From: Candidatus Photodesmus blepharonis
GTDB lineage: Bacteria > Pseudomonadota > Gammaproteobacteria > Enterobacterales > Vibrionaceae
Assembly: GCF_000731795.2 (NCBI RefSeq)
Contig: NZ_JGVK01000022.1
Span: forward strand, 1 to 64,000
Reading direction: 5' to 3'
DNA length: 64,000 nt
The notes beneath the pieces were generated by a model. That model worked only from the letters and a program-made list of their open reading frames with translations. It was not told the origin of the DNA and searched no databases. Made by a program: the position numbers and the translations under genes. Numbering within the stretch: the first letter of the stretch is position 1; each line of letters starts with the position of its first letter. This document shows, in pieces, positions 47,772 to 57,832 of this stretch.

Positions 47772-48618
47772 AATAATCCACTGCCTTTTTTCGTATGGGA
47801 ATCCCTTATTTGGCTCCCTGATATGTTTTTTCGATGATAATGATAGTAGCAGTTCAATCTTTTGTCGATGCCGCCATCTCTAAAATCCCGGTGCTTAGCT
47901 TGCAAAAGATCCTTTCGACTGTCAAATAATCTAGAAAATCGTGTAAAAAAAATAAAAAACTTTAAATATCATAATATTATATTTTTTTTACTATCACTTT
48001 TAAGGCTATAAAGAATTTACTGAAAATGAAGAGAGAATAAAAAAATAGATTTTTATTTCAAAAACAAATCTATAAATGTTTATTTTAAGATTTAAACACT
48101 TTAAATATTCGTTATATGGAGATATATCTATTTTTTTCTAGCAAATAGAATATAAATTTACGATGATTAATTTTTTTGTGAACTAGATCTATATTTGTCT
48201 GAAAAAATTAATTTCATATAGTGAGTGTGGTCTAAAAATATTTATTATTGCATTGCTTTTGAATGAAAAACTCAGTTATATCAATGAAAAGCAATTGATA
48301 ATCTATATCAAAAATAGGAAATTTTTTTTGGCAATTACTGTAAACCGAATCGTATTTTCTTTATTTATGGCTGAAATAATTGGTACGGATGTTGGAATTT
48401 CTTAGCTCACTTGATAGTGATTCTTAATTTAGTAGTTAGTACGCATTTAAATAGTAATTTTTACAGTTATACCTGGAAGGATAGGTGCTGAAAAGACAGG
48501 TTAGTTTGTTACATTATTTTTTTCTAAGAATGAATCCAAAAGCTATATTGACATTTAAAATTTGCACTTGATCTCCTAGAATTTATTTACATTTAGTAGA
48601 TTTTTGCAAAATAAATCG
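47772..48618. other. Long AT-rich gap between alaS and the porin gene
   Basis: 847 bases without a supported gene. In vibrios lysC and csrA follow alaS; no trace of either was recognised. The left part must hold the porin promoter; GATAATGATA at 47836-47845 equals about half of a Fur box. The centre is nearly all A and T. Confidence 0.5.
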
Positions 48619-51201
48619 TCATAAGTGCTCCTTTAACCAGATTTGTACAAATCGCATAGCTTCTGGTAGTGCCTTTACGTCGATGCCTTCCGCTTGCGCT
48701 ACATTAGAGCGACCACCTCCTTTCCCTCCTATCTTAGGCGCAACTATATCGACTAATTCATTAGCTTTTACTTTGTAAAATAGATCTTTAGTTACGCTAG
48801 AAATCAAGCAAATTTTTTTGTCTGTTACACTCGCTAGCAGAATTATTCCGTTTCCAATTTGGTTTTGAATTTTGTTGACTATGAGGTGTAAGCTTTTTTT
48901 ATCTATTTCCTCAAGTGTAGCAACGAGTACGTTAGCTCCAGAAATTTGTTTCACCTTATTTACTATATTCGAACTTTCTTTCAAAGCAATTTTTTCCTTC
49001 ATTTGTTGAATTTCTTTTTTAAGGACTTTTGCTTCGTTTATAGATTTGAGAATTCTTTTTTCAAACGCACAATTCTTATCATCAATTATATCAAGAGCGA
49101 CTTCCCCTGTTGAGGCCTCAATACGACGAATGCCCGAGGCGATACTGCGTTCCGAAGTGATCTTGAATAGTCCGATATTGCCAGTATTTGATGCATGTGT
49201 ACCGCCACATAGTTCTTTTGAAAAGTCACCCATTGATACTACTCGAACTTCTTTATCATATTTTTCTCCGAATAAGGCTATAGCACCTTTCTTTTTTGCT
49301 AATTCAATATCCATAATATCGGTTTGAATATCATGACTATGGCGTATTTGTGTATTGACTATTCGTTCAACTTTTTTCAATTCGCTTTGAGTAATTGAAG
49401 AGAAATGAGAAAAATCGAAGCGGAGGCCGCTTGGTTTGACCAGTGAACCTTTTTGAACAACGTGCCCACCTAATACTATGCGTAGTGCAGAGTGCAATAG
49501 ATGTGTTGCTGAATGATTTAAACAAACCGAATCTCTACGCTTAACGTCCACTTTGGCAAGGACTGTATTGCCTTGAGTTAGCTCACCCCTAATTGTCATA
49601 CCATAATGAGCGACGACATTGCCTAGTTTTTGAGTATCTTCTACTTTAAATAAAGCAGAATCTGATTGTATTATGCCTGAATCGCCACACTGACCACCTG
49701 ACTCAGCATAAAAAGGACTCTTTTCTAAAATAACAATTGCTTTGTCATTGGCAGATAATAACTCAACTTTTTCGCCTTCTAGAAAAATCGCGGTTATGAA
49801 AGTATTGCTTTTTGTCGTTGTGTAACCACAAAAAGTGGTATTTTCACCAATTTTTATAATTGAACTATAGTCAACGCTAAATTGATTTGCCGCACGAGCA
49901 CGTTTTTGCTGTTCTTCCATAGCTTTTTTAAAGCCTTTCTCGTCAATAGATAATTTACGCTCTTTAGCGATGTCATTGATTAAATCTACAGGGAAACCAT
50001 AGGTGTCATAAAGCTTAAATATTGTTTTACCTTCCAGAACGTTACTATTAAGATTGTCGATAGTGTTATTAAGCATTATTGTACCGCGTTCTAAAGTATA
50101 GCTAAAATTTTCTTCTTCAGTACGCAGTATATTTTCAATAATTTGCTGTTGTTTCTTAAGCTCTTCCCCAGCCCTTCCCATCACTTCAGAAAGAATTTGC
50201 ACTAATTTGTAGAAAAATGGACTTTTTGCTCCTAATTTATTACCGTGACGAGCTGCGCGGCGGATAATACGACGTAATAAGTAGCCACGACCTTCGTTTG
50301 AAGGTATGACGCCATCAATAATTAGAAACGAACAAGAACGAATATGATCCGCAATGACATGCAATGATTGGTTTGGAAAATTGTTAAAGTCTATTGTTTC
50401 TGCAATAGCTTTAATCAATTTTTGAAAAATATCAATTTCGTAGTTTGAATGAACCCCTTGCATTATTGCAGAAACCCGTTCAATTCCCATGCCTGTATCA
50501 ACTGAGGGTTTAGGTAGTAGTTCTATGTTACCGTTTTCACAACGATTGAACTGCATAAATACGTTATTCCAAATTTCAATAAACCGATCGCCGTTCTCTT
50601 CAGGAGCACCAGGGCGATTTCCTGAAATATGTTTACCATGATCATAAAAAATTTCAGTACAGGGACCACAAGGGCCAGTATCGCCCATTTGCCAGAAATT
50701 GTCTGATTCATACGAGATATTGTTTTTATTACCAATACAAATGATACGATCTTTAGGTATACCTATTTTTTTATTCCAAATCTTGAATGTTTCTTTGTCT
50801 GTTTGATAAGTAGTGATAAGCAAGCGATCTTTAGAAAGTTTCAAAATTTCTGTTAAAAATTCCCATGCATAAGAAATTGCATCTTCTTTGAAATAGTCCC
50901 CAAAACTAAAGTTGCCTAACATTTCAAAAAAAGTATGATGGCGAGCAGTGAATCCTACATTTTCAAGATCATTATGCTTACCACCTGCGCGTAAACAACG
51001 TTGAGCTGTAGCAGCCCGAACATAAGGAGGTTTTTCCAGGCCTAAAAAATAGTTTTTGAATTGATTCATACCTGAATTAGTAAAGAGCAAAGTTGAATCA
51101 TTATGCGGAATTAATGATGAACTATCTACGATTGTGTGTCCTTTATCTTCAAAAAAATTAAGGAATGTATCACGAATCTCATTTGTGCTCATATACAACA
51201 T
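48619..51201 (-). CDS. alaS: Alanyl-tRNA synthetase
   Basis: Charges tRNA-Ala and edits Ser/Gly mischarging. The 860-residue product is full length: catalytic core ([49 protein letters not shown]), editing domain with [12 protein letters not shown] and [13 protein letters not shown], and the C-terminal C-Ala region ending [15 protein letters not shown]. The ATG at 51201 (MLYMSTNE) has AGGAAG six bases upstream, and vibrio AlaS begins MYMST, so the upstream Met is preferred. No recA or recX gene is in the window. Confidence 0.97.
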   Translation of the reverse strand: MLYMSTNEIRDTFLNFFEDKGHTIVDSSSLIPHNDSTLLFTNSGMNQFKNYFLGLEKPPYVRAATAQRCLRAGGKHNDLENVGFTARHHTFFEMLGNFSFGDYFKEDAISYAWEFLTEILKLSKDRLLITTYQTDKETFKIWNKKIGIPKDRIICIGNKNNISYESDNFWQMGDTGPCGPCTEIFYDHGKHISGNRPGAPEENGDRFIEIWNNVFMQFNRCENGNIELLPKPSVDTGMGIERVSAIMQGVHSNYEIDIFQKLIKAIAETIDFNNFPNQSLHVIADHIRSCSFLIIDGVIPSNEGRGYLLRRIIRRAARHGNKLGAKSPFFYKLVQILSEVMGRAGEELKKQQQIIENILRTEEENFSYTLERGTIMLNNTIDNLNSNVLEGKTIFKLYDTYGFPVDLINDIAKERKLSIDEKGFKKAMEEQQKRARAANQFSVDYSSIIKIGENTTFCGYTTTKSNTFITAIFLEGEKVELLSANDKAIVILEKSPFYAESGGQCGDSGIIQSDSALFKVEDTQKLGNVVAHYGMTIRGELTQGNTVLAKVDVKRRDSVCLNHSATHLLHSALRIVLGGHVVQKGSLVKPSGLRFDFSHFSSITQSELKKVERIVNTQIRHSHDIQTDIMDIELAKKKGAIALFGEKYDKEVRVVSMGDFSKELCGGTHASNTGNIGLFKITSERSIASGIRRIEASTGEVALDIIDDKNCAFEKRILKSINEAKVLKKEIQQMKEKIALKESSNIVNKVKQISGANVLVATLEEIDKKSLHLIVNKIQNQIGNGIILLASVTDKKICLISSVTKDLFYKVKANELVDIVAPKIGGKGGGRSNVAQAEGIDVKALPEAMRFVQIWLKEHL

Positions 51202-51500
51202 GTAGTTCTTCCTGGAGGAAATATTATAGTTAAAATTCAGCTTTCATTATACACTTAAACCGATTTAAGAGCTACCAGAGTTATTGTTTATAACAGCAAG
51301 TTTCTTTTAGAACATTGGATATATTTAGTTAGGAATTTTTTCTGAAGAATTCAGTTTTTTAAAAATAATACGTAGAACGAAGTCATGTAATTAATTTATC
51401 TACAATGACACTTTTGATGCTAAATTAAGAGTCCGCGATAAAATAGATTGTTGTGTATTTAATGCAAAATTACTTTTAAGATGCAATGAGGAACTTAATA

Positions 51501-52307
51501 ATGAAAATCATAAGTTTTAATATTAACGGATTGCGGGCCAGATTGCATCAACTAAAGGCAATCATAGATAGGCATGAACCTGATGTAATCGGATTACAAG
51601 AAACTAAGGTACGGGATGAGATGTTTCCAGTAGCGGATGTTGAAGCCATGGGTTATACGGCTTATTGCTATGGACAAAAAGCTCACTATGGTGTTGCACT
51701 GTTATGTAAAAACAAAGCATTATCAATTCAGAAGGGTTTTCCCACTGATAGTGAAAAGCATCAAAAACGCGTGCTTATAGCAACGTTTGAAAATAACCAA
51801 GGTGAACAAGTTACGGTACTTAACGGCTATTTCCCTCAAGGTGATAATATCGCTCATGAGAGAAAATATGCTTATAAACGTCAATTTTTCATTGATCTAA
51901 TGAATTATTTAAATACTTATCACAGCAACAAGCAACAATTAATTATCATGGGTGATGTTAATATTAGTCCGATTGATATTGATATTGGTATTGGTGAATC
52001 AAATCGTAAGCGCTGGTTAAAAATTGGTAAGTGTTCATTTCAGCCAGAAGAACGGAATTGGTTAAAGAGATTGTTTGATTGGGGTTTTCAAGATACGTTT
52101 CGTAATCTATATCCTAAAGTAGAGAATCAATACTCGTGGTTTGATTACCGTTCTCGTGGTTTTGAGGATAATCGAGGGTTACGTATAGATCTTATTCTGG
52201 CGACTCCGTCACTTGCAAAGAAATGTATTGAAGTGGGTATTGATTATGAGCTTAGAGGTATGGAGAAGTCATCTGACCATGCGCCTATTTGGTCTGTATT
52301 CGAGTAA
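51501..52307 (+). CDS. xthA: Exonuclease III
   Basis: Main AP endonuclease and 3'-to-5' exonuclease for base-excision repair. From the ATG at 51501 (MKIISFNINGLRARLHQLK) the product is 268 residues, identical in length to E. coli XthA. The metal-binding Glu lies in VIGLQETKV, Asp-Asn in GDVNISPIDIDIG, and Asp-His in SSDHAPIWSV. GAGG lies ten bases upstream; an ATG at 51486 would add five residues. Repair genes uvrD, priA, xthA are all retained. Confidence 0.97.
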   Translation: MKIISFNINGLRARLHQLKAIIDRHEPDVIGLQETKVRDEMFPVADVEAMGYTAYCYGQKAHYGVALLCKNKALSIQKGFPTDSEKHQKRVLIATFENNQGEQVTVLNGYFPQGDNIAHERKYAYKRQFFIDLMNYLNTYHSNKQQLIIMGDVNISPIDIDIGIGESNRKRWLKIGKCSFQPEERNWLKRLFDWGFQDTFRNLYPKVENQYSWFDYRSRGFEDNRGLRIDLILATPSLAKKCIEVGIDYELRGMEKSSDHAPIWSVFE

Positions 52308-52726
52308 TATTTAAATTGTTGAATCCTAATGATGTGGTAACAACGCGTTTGATTTTTTTGTTATGATATAGTTGATGATATCTCTTAACCTAGAGGTGTA
52401 TTACCCTATGCGTAATAATACTATATTTTGGAACGAGTTTTGAATGCAGGTGTCTATAATTATATGGCAACTTACGTTTTCAATGACTTAGTAGTATTTA
52501 GAAATAAATTTCTGATCAGTTTTAAGGAACAGTCGTGTAGTCATATATGAGAACGTGTACAGATGATTGCATTAATGACTGTTGATTTGATTTTAGCCAA
52601 GGGAAAGAGGTTTTATTAGTATTTTGGCTAGCTGCAACTTGATAGTGTTAAGTTAAGGTGGGTTTGGTTAATTTAAATACAATTCGGAAAGCATAAAAAC
52701 AAGAAAGCATTAAGTGAGTTGAAAGG
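52308..52726. other. Gene-free stretch between xthA and the hrpA remnant
   Basis: 419 AT-rich bases. GTATTA and TAATAC near 52397-52420 form a short inverted repeat. No gene was found. The original hrpA promoter should lie near its right end. Confidence 0.45.
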
Positions 52727-52898
52727 ATGAATAGCGCAGCTTCATTATGTAAAGCATTGAGTATATGTTGTGTGATCAGTTTCGTTTCAGTTAGAGTGTT
52801 AGATGAAGAAGGTAAGAAAAAGAAAATACTGTATGACGTAGAATCCGATCAAATCGCCTTCAGTAAAAAAGGTTGCAATCGAAGCCAAGGTTTCCTTG
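52727..52898 (+). pseudogene. Decayed 5' end of hrpA
   Basis: This stretch still resembles the N-terminal 60-80 residues of HrpA, but broken over the three frames. Frame 1 from the ATG at 52727 gives MNSAASLCKALSICC, like the SLAALRKALNGC of vibrio HrpA. Another frame continues MLCDQFRFS with a stop next, like the LIKDRFRLSKR segment. A third gives SVKKVAIEAKVSLMLQINYP, joining directly to the intact gene. At least two frameshifts and internal stops are therefore present. A 61-codon open frame at 52727-52912 is a product of this decay, not a gene. Confidence 0.65.
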
Positions 52899-55800
52899 AT
52901 GCTACAAATTAATTACCCTGAAATTTTACCAATTAGTAAGATAAAAAGTAATATTAGCACAGCAATTAAAGAGCATCAGGTCGTTATTGTTGCGGGTGAT
53001 ACTGGTTCTGGTAAAACGACTCAGTTGCCTAAAATTTGCTTGGAGTCTAGTTGTGGAAAATTTGGTTTAATTGGTCATACTCAACCACGTCGCCTTGCTG
53101 CGCGTTCTGTGGCGAGTCGTATTGCAAAAGAGATGGGAAGTCAATTGGGTGAATATGTTGGCTATAAAGTTCGATTTGATGAGCAAGTTTCTGGAAAAAC
53201 AAAAATAAAATTGATGACAGATGGTGTTCTGTTAGCTGAAATACAGCATGATCGTTTTTTAAAGCGCTATGATACAATAATCATTGATGAAGCACATGAG
53301 CGTAGCCTTAATATTGATTTTATTTTAGGTTACCTGAAGACTATAATACCACGTCGTCCAGATCTAAAAGTCATTATCACCTCAGCGACAATTGACCTTG
53401 AACGTTTTTCTCAATACTTTGACGGTGCACCGATAATTAAAGTATCCAGTTCTACTTATCCAGTAGAAACACGTTATCGCCCGATTTGTGATGAGCATTC
53501 TTCCACTAAAAATCAGCTTGAAGGGCTTTTTGAATCAATAGATGAGCTTTGCCATGAAGGAGAGGGCGACATTCTTATTTTTATGAATGGTGAACGTGAG
53601 ATTCATGATACTGCAGATGCACTCCGAAAACGTAATTTGCTTGATGTTGAAATTGTTTCCTTGTATGCACGTTTATCTTCAGATGAACAAAATAAGATTT
53701 TTCAATTGCACTCAGTTCGTCGTATTGTCTTAGCTACTAATATTGCTGAAACTTCTTTAACTGTACCAGGTATTAAATATGTGATTGATCCGGGTACAGC
53801 GCGTATCAGCTATTATAGTTATCGTGCTAAAATACAGCGTTTGCCGATCGAACCAATATCTCAAGCAAGTGCAAATCAACGTAGGGGTCGTTGTGGTCGT
53901 ACTGCGAAGGGGGTTTGTATTCGTTTGTACTCTGAAAAGGATTTTGATTCACGTCCAGAGTTTACTATTCCTGAAATTTTGCGCACTAATTTAGCAGAAG
54001 TTATCTTGAAAATGGCAACTTTAGGGTTAGGCGATATTCAGAAGTTTCCATTTATTGAAGCTCCAAATAAACGCAATATCCAAGATGGTGTTCGATTGCT
54101 CGAAGAATTAGGTGCAATTAAATTCGTATCCGGAAGCAATAATCTTCATGGCTATAACGTAGATGCAAATCTTACTTTAATTGGTCGTCAGCTAGCTTGT
54201 TTGCCAATCGATCTTCGTTTCGCACGCATGGTGCTAGAAGCCTCCAAACATAGTTGTTTAAAAGAGTTGATGATCATTGTTTCTGCGTTGTCAATCCAAG
54301 ACCCACGTGAGTGGCCGTCAGATAAGAAAAAATTATCTGATGAGAGACATCGTCGCTTTTTTCATGCACAGTCAGATTTTTTGACTTTTGTGAATTTATG
54401 GAGGTATATCCATAAACAAAAAAAAATTTTGACGGGCAATCAGTTTCGTAAACAATGCAAACGAGATTTTCTCAATTGCTCGCGTGTATGTGAGTGGCAG
54501 GATGTTTATTTACAGATTTCTCAAGCTATGAATCTAATGAATTTTAGACTAAATGAGCAAGAGGGTAGCTACTCAAGCGTGCATATTTCTATTTTATCTG
54601 GTGCATTATCTTATGTTGGTATAAAAGATCAAAGAAAAAATGAATATAAAGGTGTTCGCAATATAAAGTTTTGTATTTTTCCTACATCTGGTTTATTTAA
54701 AAAACAGCCCAAGTGGATTGTATCTGCTGAATTGCTAGAAACCTCAAAACTTTGGGGACATATTGTTGCCCAAATTCAACCTGACTGGATTAAGGTAGTG
54801 GCGGAGCATTTGCTCAAACGCAGTTACAGCGAACCTCATTGGTTGAAGAAGTATGCTGCGGTTTTTGCTTACGAAAGAGTGATGCTCTATGGATTGATTA
54901 TTTGTCCTAAAAGTTTAGTCAACTATGGTAGCATAAATGCGGCATTAAGTCGTAAAGTTTTTATCCGCAGTGCACTTCTAGACGGTGATTGGAAAAGTGA
55001 GCATGCGTTCCTCGATAAAAACCGCAAACTTTTACGAGAAGTCGAGGAGCTTGAGCATAAATCGCGTTGCCGAAATATTTTGGTTGACGATGATCAACTG
55101 TTCGATTTTTATGATCGGCGACTGGCTAAGGAAGTGGTGTCTGGTCGTCATTTTGATGAGTGGTGGGGACGAGTATCAAAACATGATAGCAAATTACTGA
55201 ATTTTGAAAAAGAAATGTTGTTTAAGAGTGATGCAGATTACATTACTATTTCCAATTATCCGAACTTTTGGTATCAGAACGATTTCAAACTCAAGTTAAG
55301 TTATCGCTTCGAACCTGGAAGTCAGGGCGACGGTGTTACAGTGCACATACCTATATCGGTTTTAAATCAGATTGAACCAGTAGGTTTTGATTGGCACGTT
55401 CCAGGATTGCGACGTGAGCTAGTGGTAAGCTTAATTAAGGCTTTACCTAAAACTTTACGTAAAAATTTTATTTCAGCACAGAATTATGCTGATACTTTTC
55501 TATCGTCTGTAACTTCAACAAACCGACCGTTATTAGATGTTTTAGAAAAAGAATTGCAACGCATGACTGGTGTTAAAGTGTTGCGTAGAGATTGGAATTC
55601 CAATCGGGTACCAGAGCACTTGAAGATGAAATTTTGTGTGATTGATCATCAGGGATGTAAATTAAGAGAGAGCAAAGACTTAAATTATTTGAAGAGAGAT
55701 TTAAAGGATCAGATTAAAAGAACTTTATCTAAAGTAGATGATGATGGTATTGAACAACAGGGATTGAAGACTTGGAGTTTTGGTAAGTTGCCTAAAGTGT

Positions 55801-56624
55801 ATTGGAGAAAACGCGGCGATTTTGAGTTAAAAGCTTATCCAGCGCTGGTGGATGATGGAGATAGTGTTGCAATAAAACTGTTTGCGACAGAGGAAGAGCA
55901 GATTTCAGCGATGCATTCTGGTCATTGCCGTTTGATTTTACTAAATGTCCCGTCTCCAGTTAGATATTTACATAAAATTTTATCAAATAAATCTAAATTA
56001 AGTTTGTATTTTAATCCTTATGGTAAAGTTTTAGATCTCATTGATGATTGTGTTTTTTGTAGCGTAGGAAAGTTGATCGAAGAAAAAGGTGGAGAGAGTT
56101 GGGACTTAGATAATTTTGAATTACTAAGAGAGCACGTTGCAATTGAACTTAGTCATACGGTTGTTGATGTTACTCAACAAGTGGAAAAAATTCTCATGAT
56201 AGCTTCTGCCATTAATAAAACATTGAAAGATGAAATTGATTTCACTACAAAATCTGCTTTTTTAGATATAAAAACTCAGGTTGGCAGCCTAGTTTTCAGC
56301 GGGTTTGTATCTGAATACGGATGGAGACGTTTACCGGATATTTTACGTTATATGAGAGCGATTCAAAAAAGAATAGAAAAATTATCAATTGATTCACATA
56401 AAGATCGTTTACATATGCTAAAGATAGAGTCCTTAAACAATGACTACAAAAAGTTGTTACATAACATACCTAAAGGTGTAATTGTTCCCGAGAATGTGAA
56501 GGTAATACGTTGGATGATTGAGGAATTACGTGTTAGTTATTTCGCGCAACAATTAGGTACATCTTACACTGTATCAGATAAAAAAGTGAGGAGTGCGATT
56601 GAAGCATGTGGGTTGCTGAAATAA
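52899..56624 (+). CDS. hrpA: ATP-dependent RNA helicase HrpA lacking its N-terminal region
   Basis: A DEAH-box helicase involved in rescue of stalled ribosomes in E. coli. The intact frame yields about 1241 residues against about 1300. It keeps VIVAGDTGSGKTTQL, IIDEAHERSLNIDF, TSATIDLERF, ANQRRGRCGR and the long conserved C-terminal half (PNFWYQNDFKLKLSYRFEPG and WMIEELRVSYFAQQLGT). The first 60-80 residues are missing, the upstream DNA being a broken copy. The most plausible restart is the ATG at 52899 (AAGG eight bases before), or the TTG at 52896. The helicase core is whole, so a shortened enzyme may still be made. Confidence 0.93.
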   Translation: MLQINYPEILPISKIKSNISTAIKEHQVVIVAGDTGSGKTTQLPKICLESSCGKFGLIGHTQPRRLAARSVASRIAKEMGSQLGEYVGYKVRFDEQVSGKTKIKLMTDGVLLAEIQHDRFLKRYDTIIIDEAHERSLNIDFILGYLKTIIPRRPDLKVIITSATIDLERFSQYFDGAPIIKVSSSTYPVETRYRPICDEHSSTKNQLEGLFESIDELCHEGEGDILIFMNGEREIHDTADALRKRNLLDVEIVSLYARLSSDEQNKIFQLHSVRRIVLATNIAETSLTVPGIKYVIDPGTARISYYSYRAKIQRLPIEPISQASANQRRGRCGRTAKGVCIRLYSEKDFDSRPEFTIPEILRTNLAEVILKMATLGLGDIQKFPFIEAPNKRNIQDGVRLLEELGAIKFVSGSNNLHGYNVDANLTLIGRQLACLPIDLRFARMVLEASKHSCLKELMIIVSALSIQDPREWPSDKKKLSDERHRRFFHAQSDFLTFVNLWRYIHKQKKILTGNQFRKQCKRDFLNCSRVCEWQDVYLQISQAMNLMNFRLNEQEGSYSSVHISILSGALSYVGIKDQRKNEYKGVRNIKFCIFPTSGLFKKQPKWIVSAELLETSKLWGHIVAQIQPDWIKVVAEHLLKRSYSEPHWLKKYAAVFAYERVMLYGLIICPKSLVNYGSINAALSRKVFIRSALLDGDWKSEHAFLDKNRKLLREVEELEHKSRCRNILVDDDQLFDFYDRRLAKEVVSGRHFDEWWGRVSKHDSKLLNFEKEMLFKSDADYITISNYPNFWYQNDFKLKLSYRFEPGSQGDGVTVHIPISVLNQIEPVGFDWHVPGLRRELVVSLIKALPKTLRKNFISAQNYADTFLSSVTSTNRPLLDVLEKELQRMTGVKVLRRDWNSNRVPEHLKMKFCVIDHQGCKLRESKDLNYLKRDLKDQIKRTLSKVDDDGIEQQGLKTWSFGKLPKVYWRKRGDFELKAYPALVDDGDSVAIKLFATEEEQISAMHSGHCRLILLNVPSPVRYLHKILSNKSKLSLYFNPYGKVLDLIDDCVFCSVGKLIEEKGGESWDLDNFELLREHVAIELSHTVVDVTQQVEKILMIASAINKTLKDEIDFTTKSAFLDIKTQVGSLVFSGFVSEYGWRRLPDILRYMRAIQKRIEKLSIDSHKDRLHMLKIESLNNDYKKLLHNIPKGVIVPENVKVIRWMIEELRVSYFAQQLGTSYTVSDKKVRSAIEACGLLK

Positions 56625-56672
56625 CTTTTTTGTATTGTGTATAAGTTTTCGTCATTTAAAAGGAGGTTTATC

Positions 56673-57152
56673 GTGAAAAATATTTTGCTAGCACTAATTT
56701 TTAGTCTTGTGCCTGCTTCAGTTTTTGCGGATTCCTGGATTTATGGAGGTGTTGCGACTGGTCAATCAGATTATGGAGGTGTAAGCACGTTATCTTATAG
56801 TGTTCATGCTGGTACTGGTATTTTGCCTTTAATTGGTGTAGAAGCAGGCTATGCAAATCATGGAAAATTTAAATTAATAGATAGTGATATGGAAATTTCT
56901 TCCGTTTATTTTGCACTTAAACCAAGTCTTAATATTGGTCCGTTAGAGATATATGCTAAAGGTGGTATCCACTCTTGGAGTTTATCTTCAATAAATTTAG
57001 TAAATGGCTACAACATAATGTATGGTTTTGGTGCGGAATATGCGGTATATGGTCTTTTTTCTCTAGGCGCTAATTACATGAGTTACCAACTAGATAAAGG
57101 AAAAGAGGATGTAAGTACGTTTTCGTTTACTGCTTCATTCCATTTTCTATAA
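56673..57152 (+). CDS. Small outer-membrane beta-barrel protein
   Basis: A 159-residue protein with a signal peptide (VKNILLALIFSLVPASVFA) followed by about eight beta strands of the OmpA/opacity type, for example SWIYGGVATGQSDYGG, GIEAGYANHGK-like and GAEYAVYGLFSLGANYM. It ends FSFTASFHFL, one residue past the usual terminal Phe. The start is GTG at 56673, with AAAGGAGG spaced six to seven bases upstream, a near-perfect ribosome site. A TTG at 56637 would bury the signal sequence. Function is unknown; members of this fold serve in adhesion or membrane stability. Confidence 0.75.
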   Translation: MKNILLALIFSLVPASVFADSWIYGGVATGQSDYGGVSTLSYSVHAGTGILPLIGVEAGYANHGKFKLIDSDMEISSVYFALKPSLNIGPLEIYAKGGIHSWSLSSINLVNGYNIMYGFGAEYAVYGLFSLGANYMSYQLDKGKEDVSTFSFTASFHFL

Positions 57153-57242
57153 TTATTTAATGTATTGTTAGTATTGAGTAGAATTAACTAAAAGTTTTTT
57201 GATGAGTAATAAAGTGTTTCTCCTTGACTTAATGCTTGTGCA

Positions 57243-57782
57243 GTGAAGTTAATCTTTTTATTATCAGCTGTTAGCTTGCTATGTTTGAGTTTGCAATTTG
57301 AATTGTTGAGGCCTTTTTTTGTTTGGAATCGCCATAGTATCATCTCAGGAGAATGGTGGCGGATTTTAACAGGAAGTTTCACTCATGCTAATTTTATTCA
57401 TCTATGTATGAACTTAGTTGGGTTGTGGTTCATCGCAAATATCTTTAGACCTTCTCCTAGATTACTAATTCTGCTGATAATTTTCTTAGCGACGCTTATT
57501 GGTGTTGGACTTTTTTTTACTGATATAACGAATTATTCTGGTCTTTCTGGTGTTTTATATGGTGTGTTTGGGTATCTGCTTTTTCAAAAATCCTTTTTAC
57601 CTTTTAAGATCAGTGCATTCTTGGTTCTTGGATTGTTTTGCAAAATTGTTTGGGAGCATACTTTAGGTGATCCAGGATTGGCCAGTTCGTTTATTGATGC
57701 CAGGATTGCTATTGAGTCACATTTGTTCGGTTTAATTGGAAGCTTCGTGCTTATATTAGTCAAATATTTTAGAAAAAAATAA
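57243..57782 (+). CDS. Rhomboid family intramembrane protease, rhombosortase-like
   Basis: A 179-residue integral membrane protein with about six hydrophobic segments. The rhomboid signature is visible: SFTHANFIHLCMNLVGLWF early, the catalytic Ser in NYSGLSGVLYGVFGY, and the partner His in ESHLFGLIGSF. The small size is typical of rhombosortases, which in vibrios cleave GlyGly-CTERM proteins after secretion. That subtype call is inference; no GlyGly-CTERM protein is in the window. The start GTG at 57243 lacks a clear ribosome site. sohB converges. Confidence 0.7.
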   Translation: MKLIFLLSAVSLLCLSLQFELLRPFFVWNRHSIISGEWWRILTGSFTHANFIHLCMNLVGLWFIANIFRPSPRLLILLIIFLATLIGVGLFFTDITNYSGLSGVLYGVFGYLLFQKSFLPFKISAFLVLGLFCKIVWEHTLGDPGLASSFIDARIAIESHLFGLIGSFVLILVKYFRKK

Positions 57783-57810
57783 AAGCACCTACCAGAAGTA
57801 TATAGGTGCT
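57783..57810 (-). terminator. Terminator after sohB
   Basis: AGCACCTA (57784-57791) and TAGGTGCT (57803-57810) form a perfect 8-bp stem with an 11-base loop. On the minus strand TTTTATTTTTTT follows. This points to termination of leftward sohB transcripts, within the 50 bases between the convergent genes. Confidence 0.8.
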
Positions 57811-57832
57811 CGATCTAATTTCAATTGCTAGA

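Noticed and set aside
47834-47852. Fur box in the porin promoter
   Set aside because: Only about half of the 19-base Fur consensus is matched (GATAATGATA), and the other half is not symmetric.
52727-52912. 61-codon open frame before hrpA as a gene
   Set aside because: It overlaps the start of hrpA and only its first part resembles HrpA; it is best explained as decay of the hrpA 5' end.
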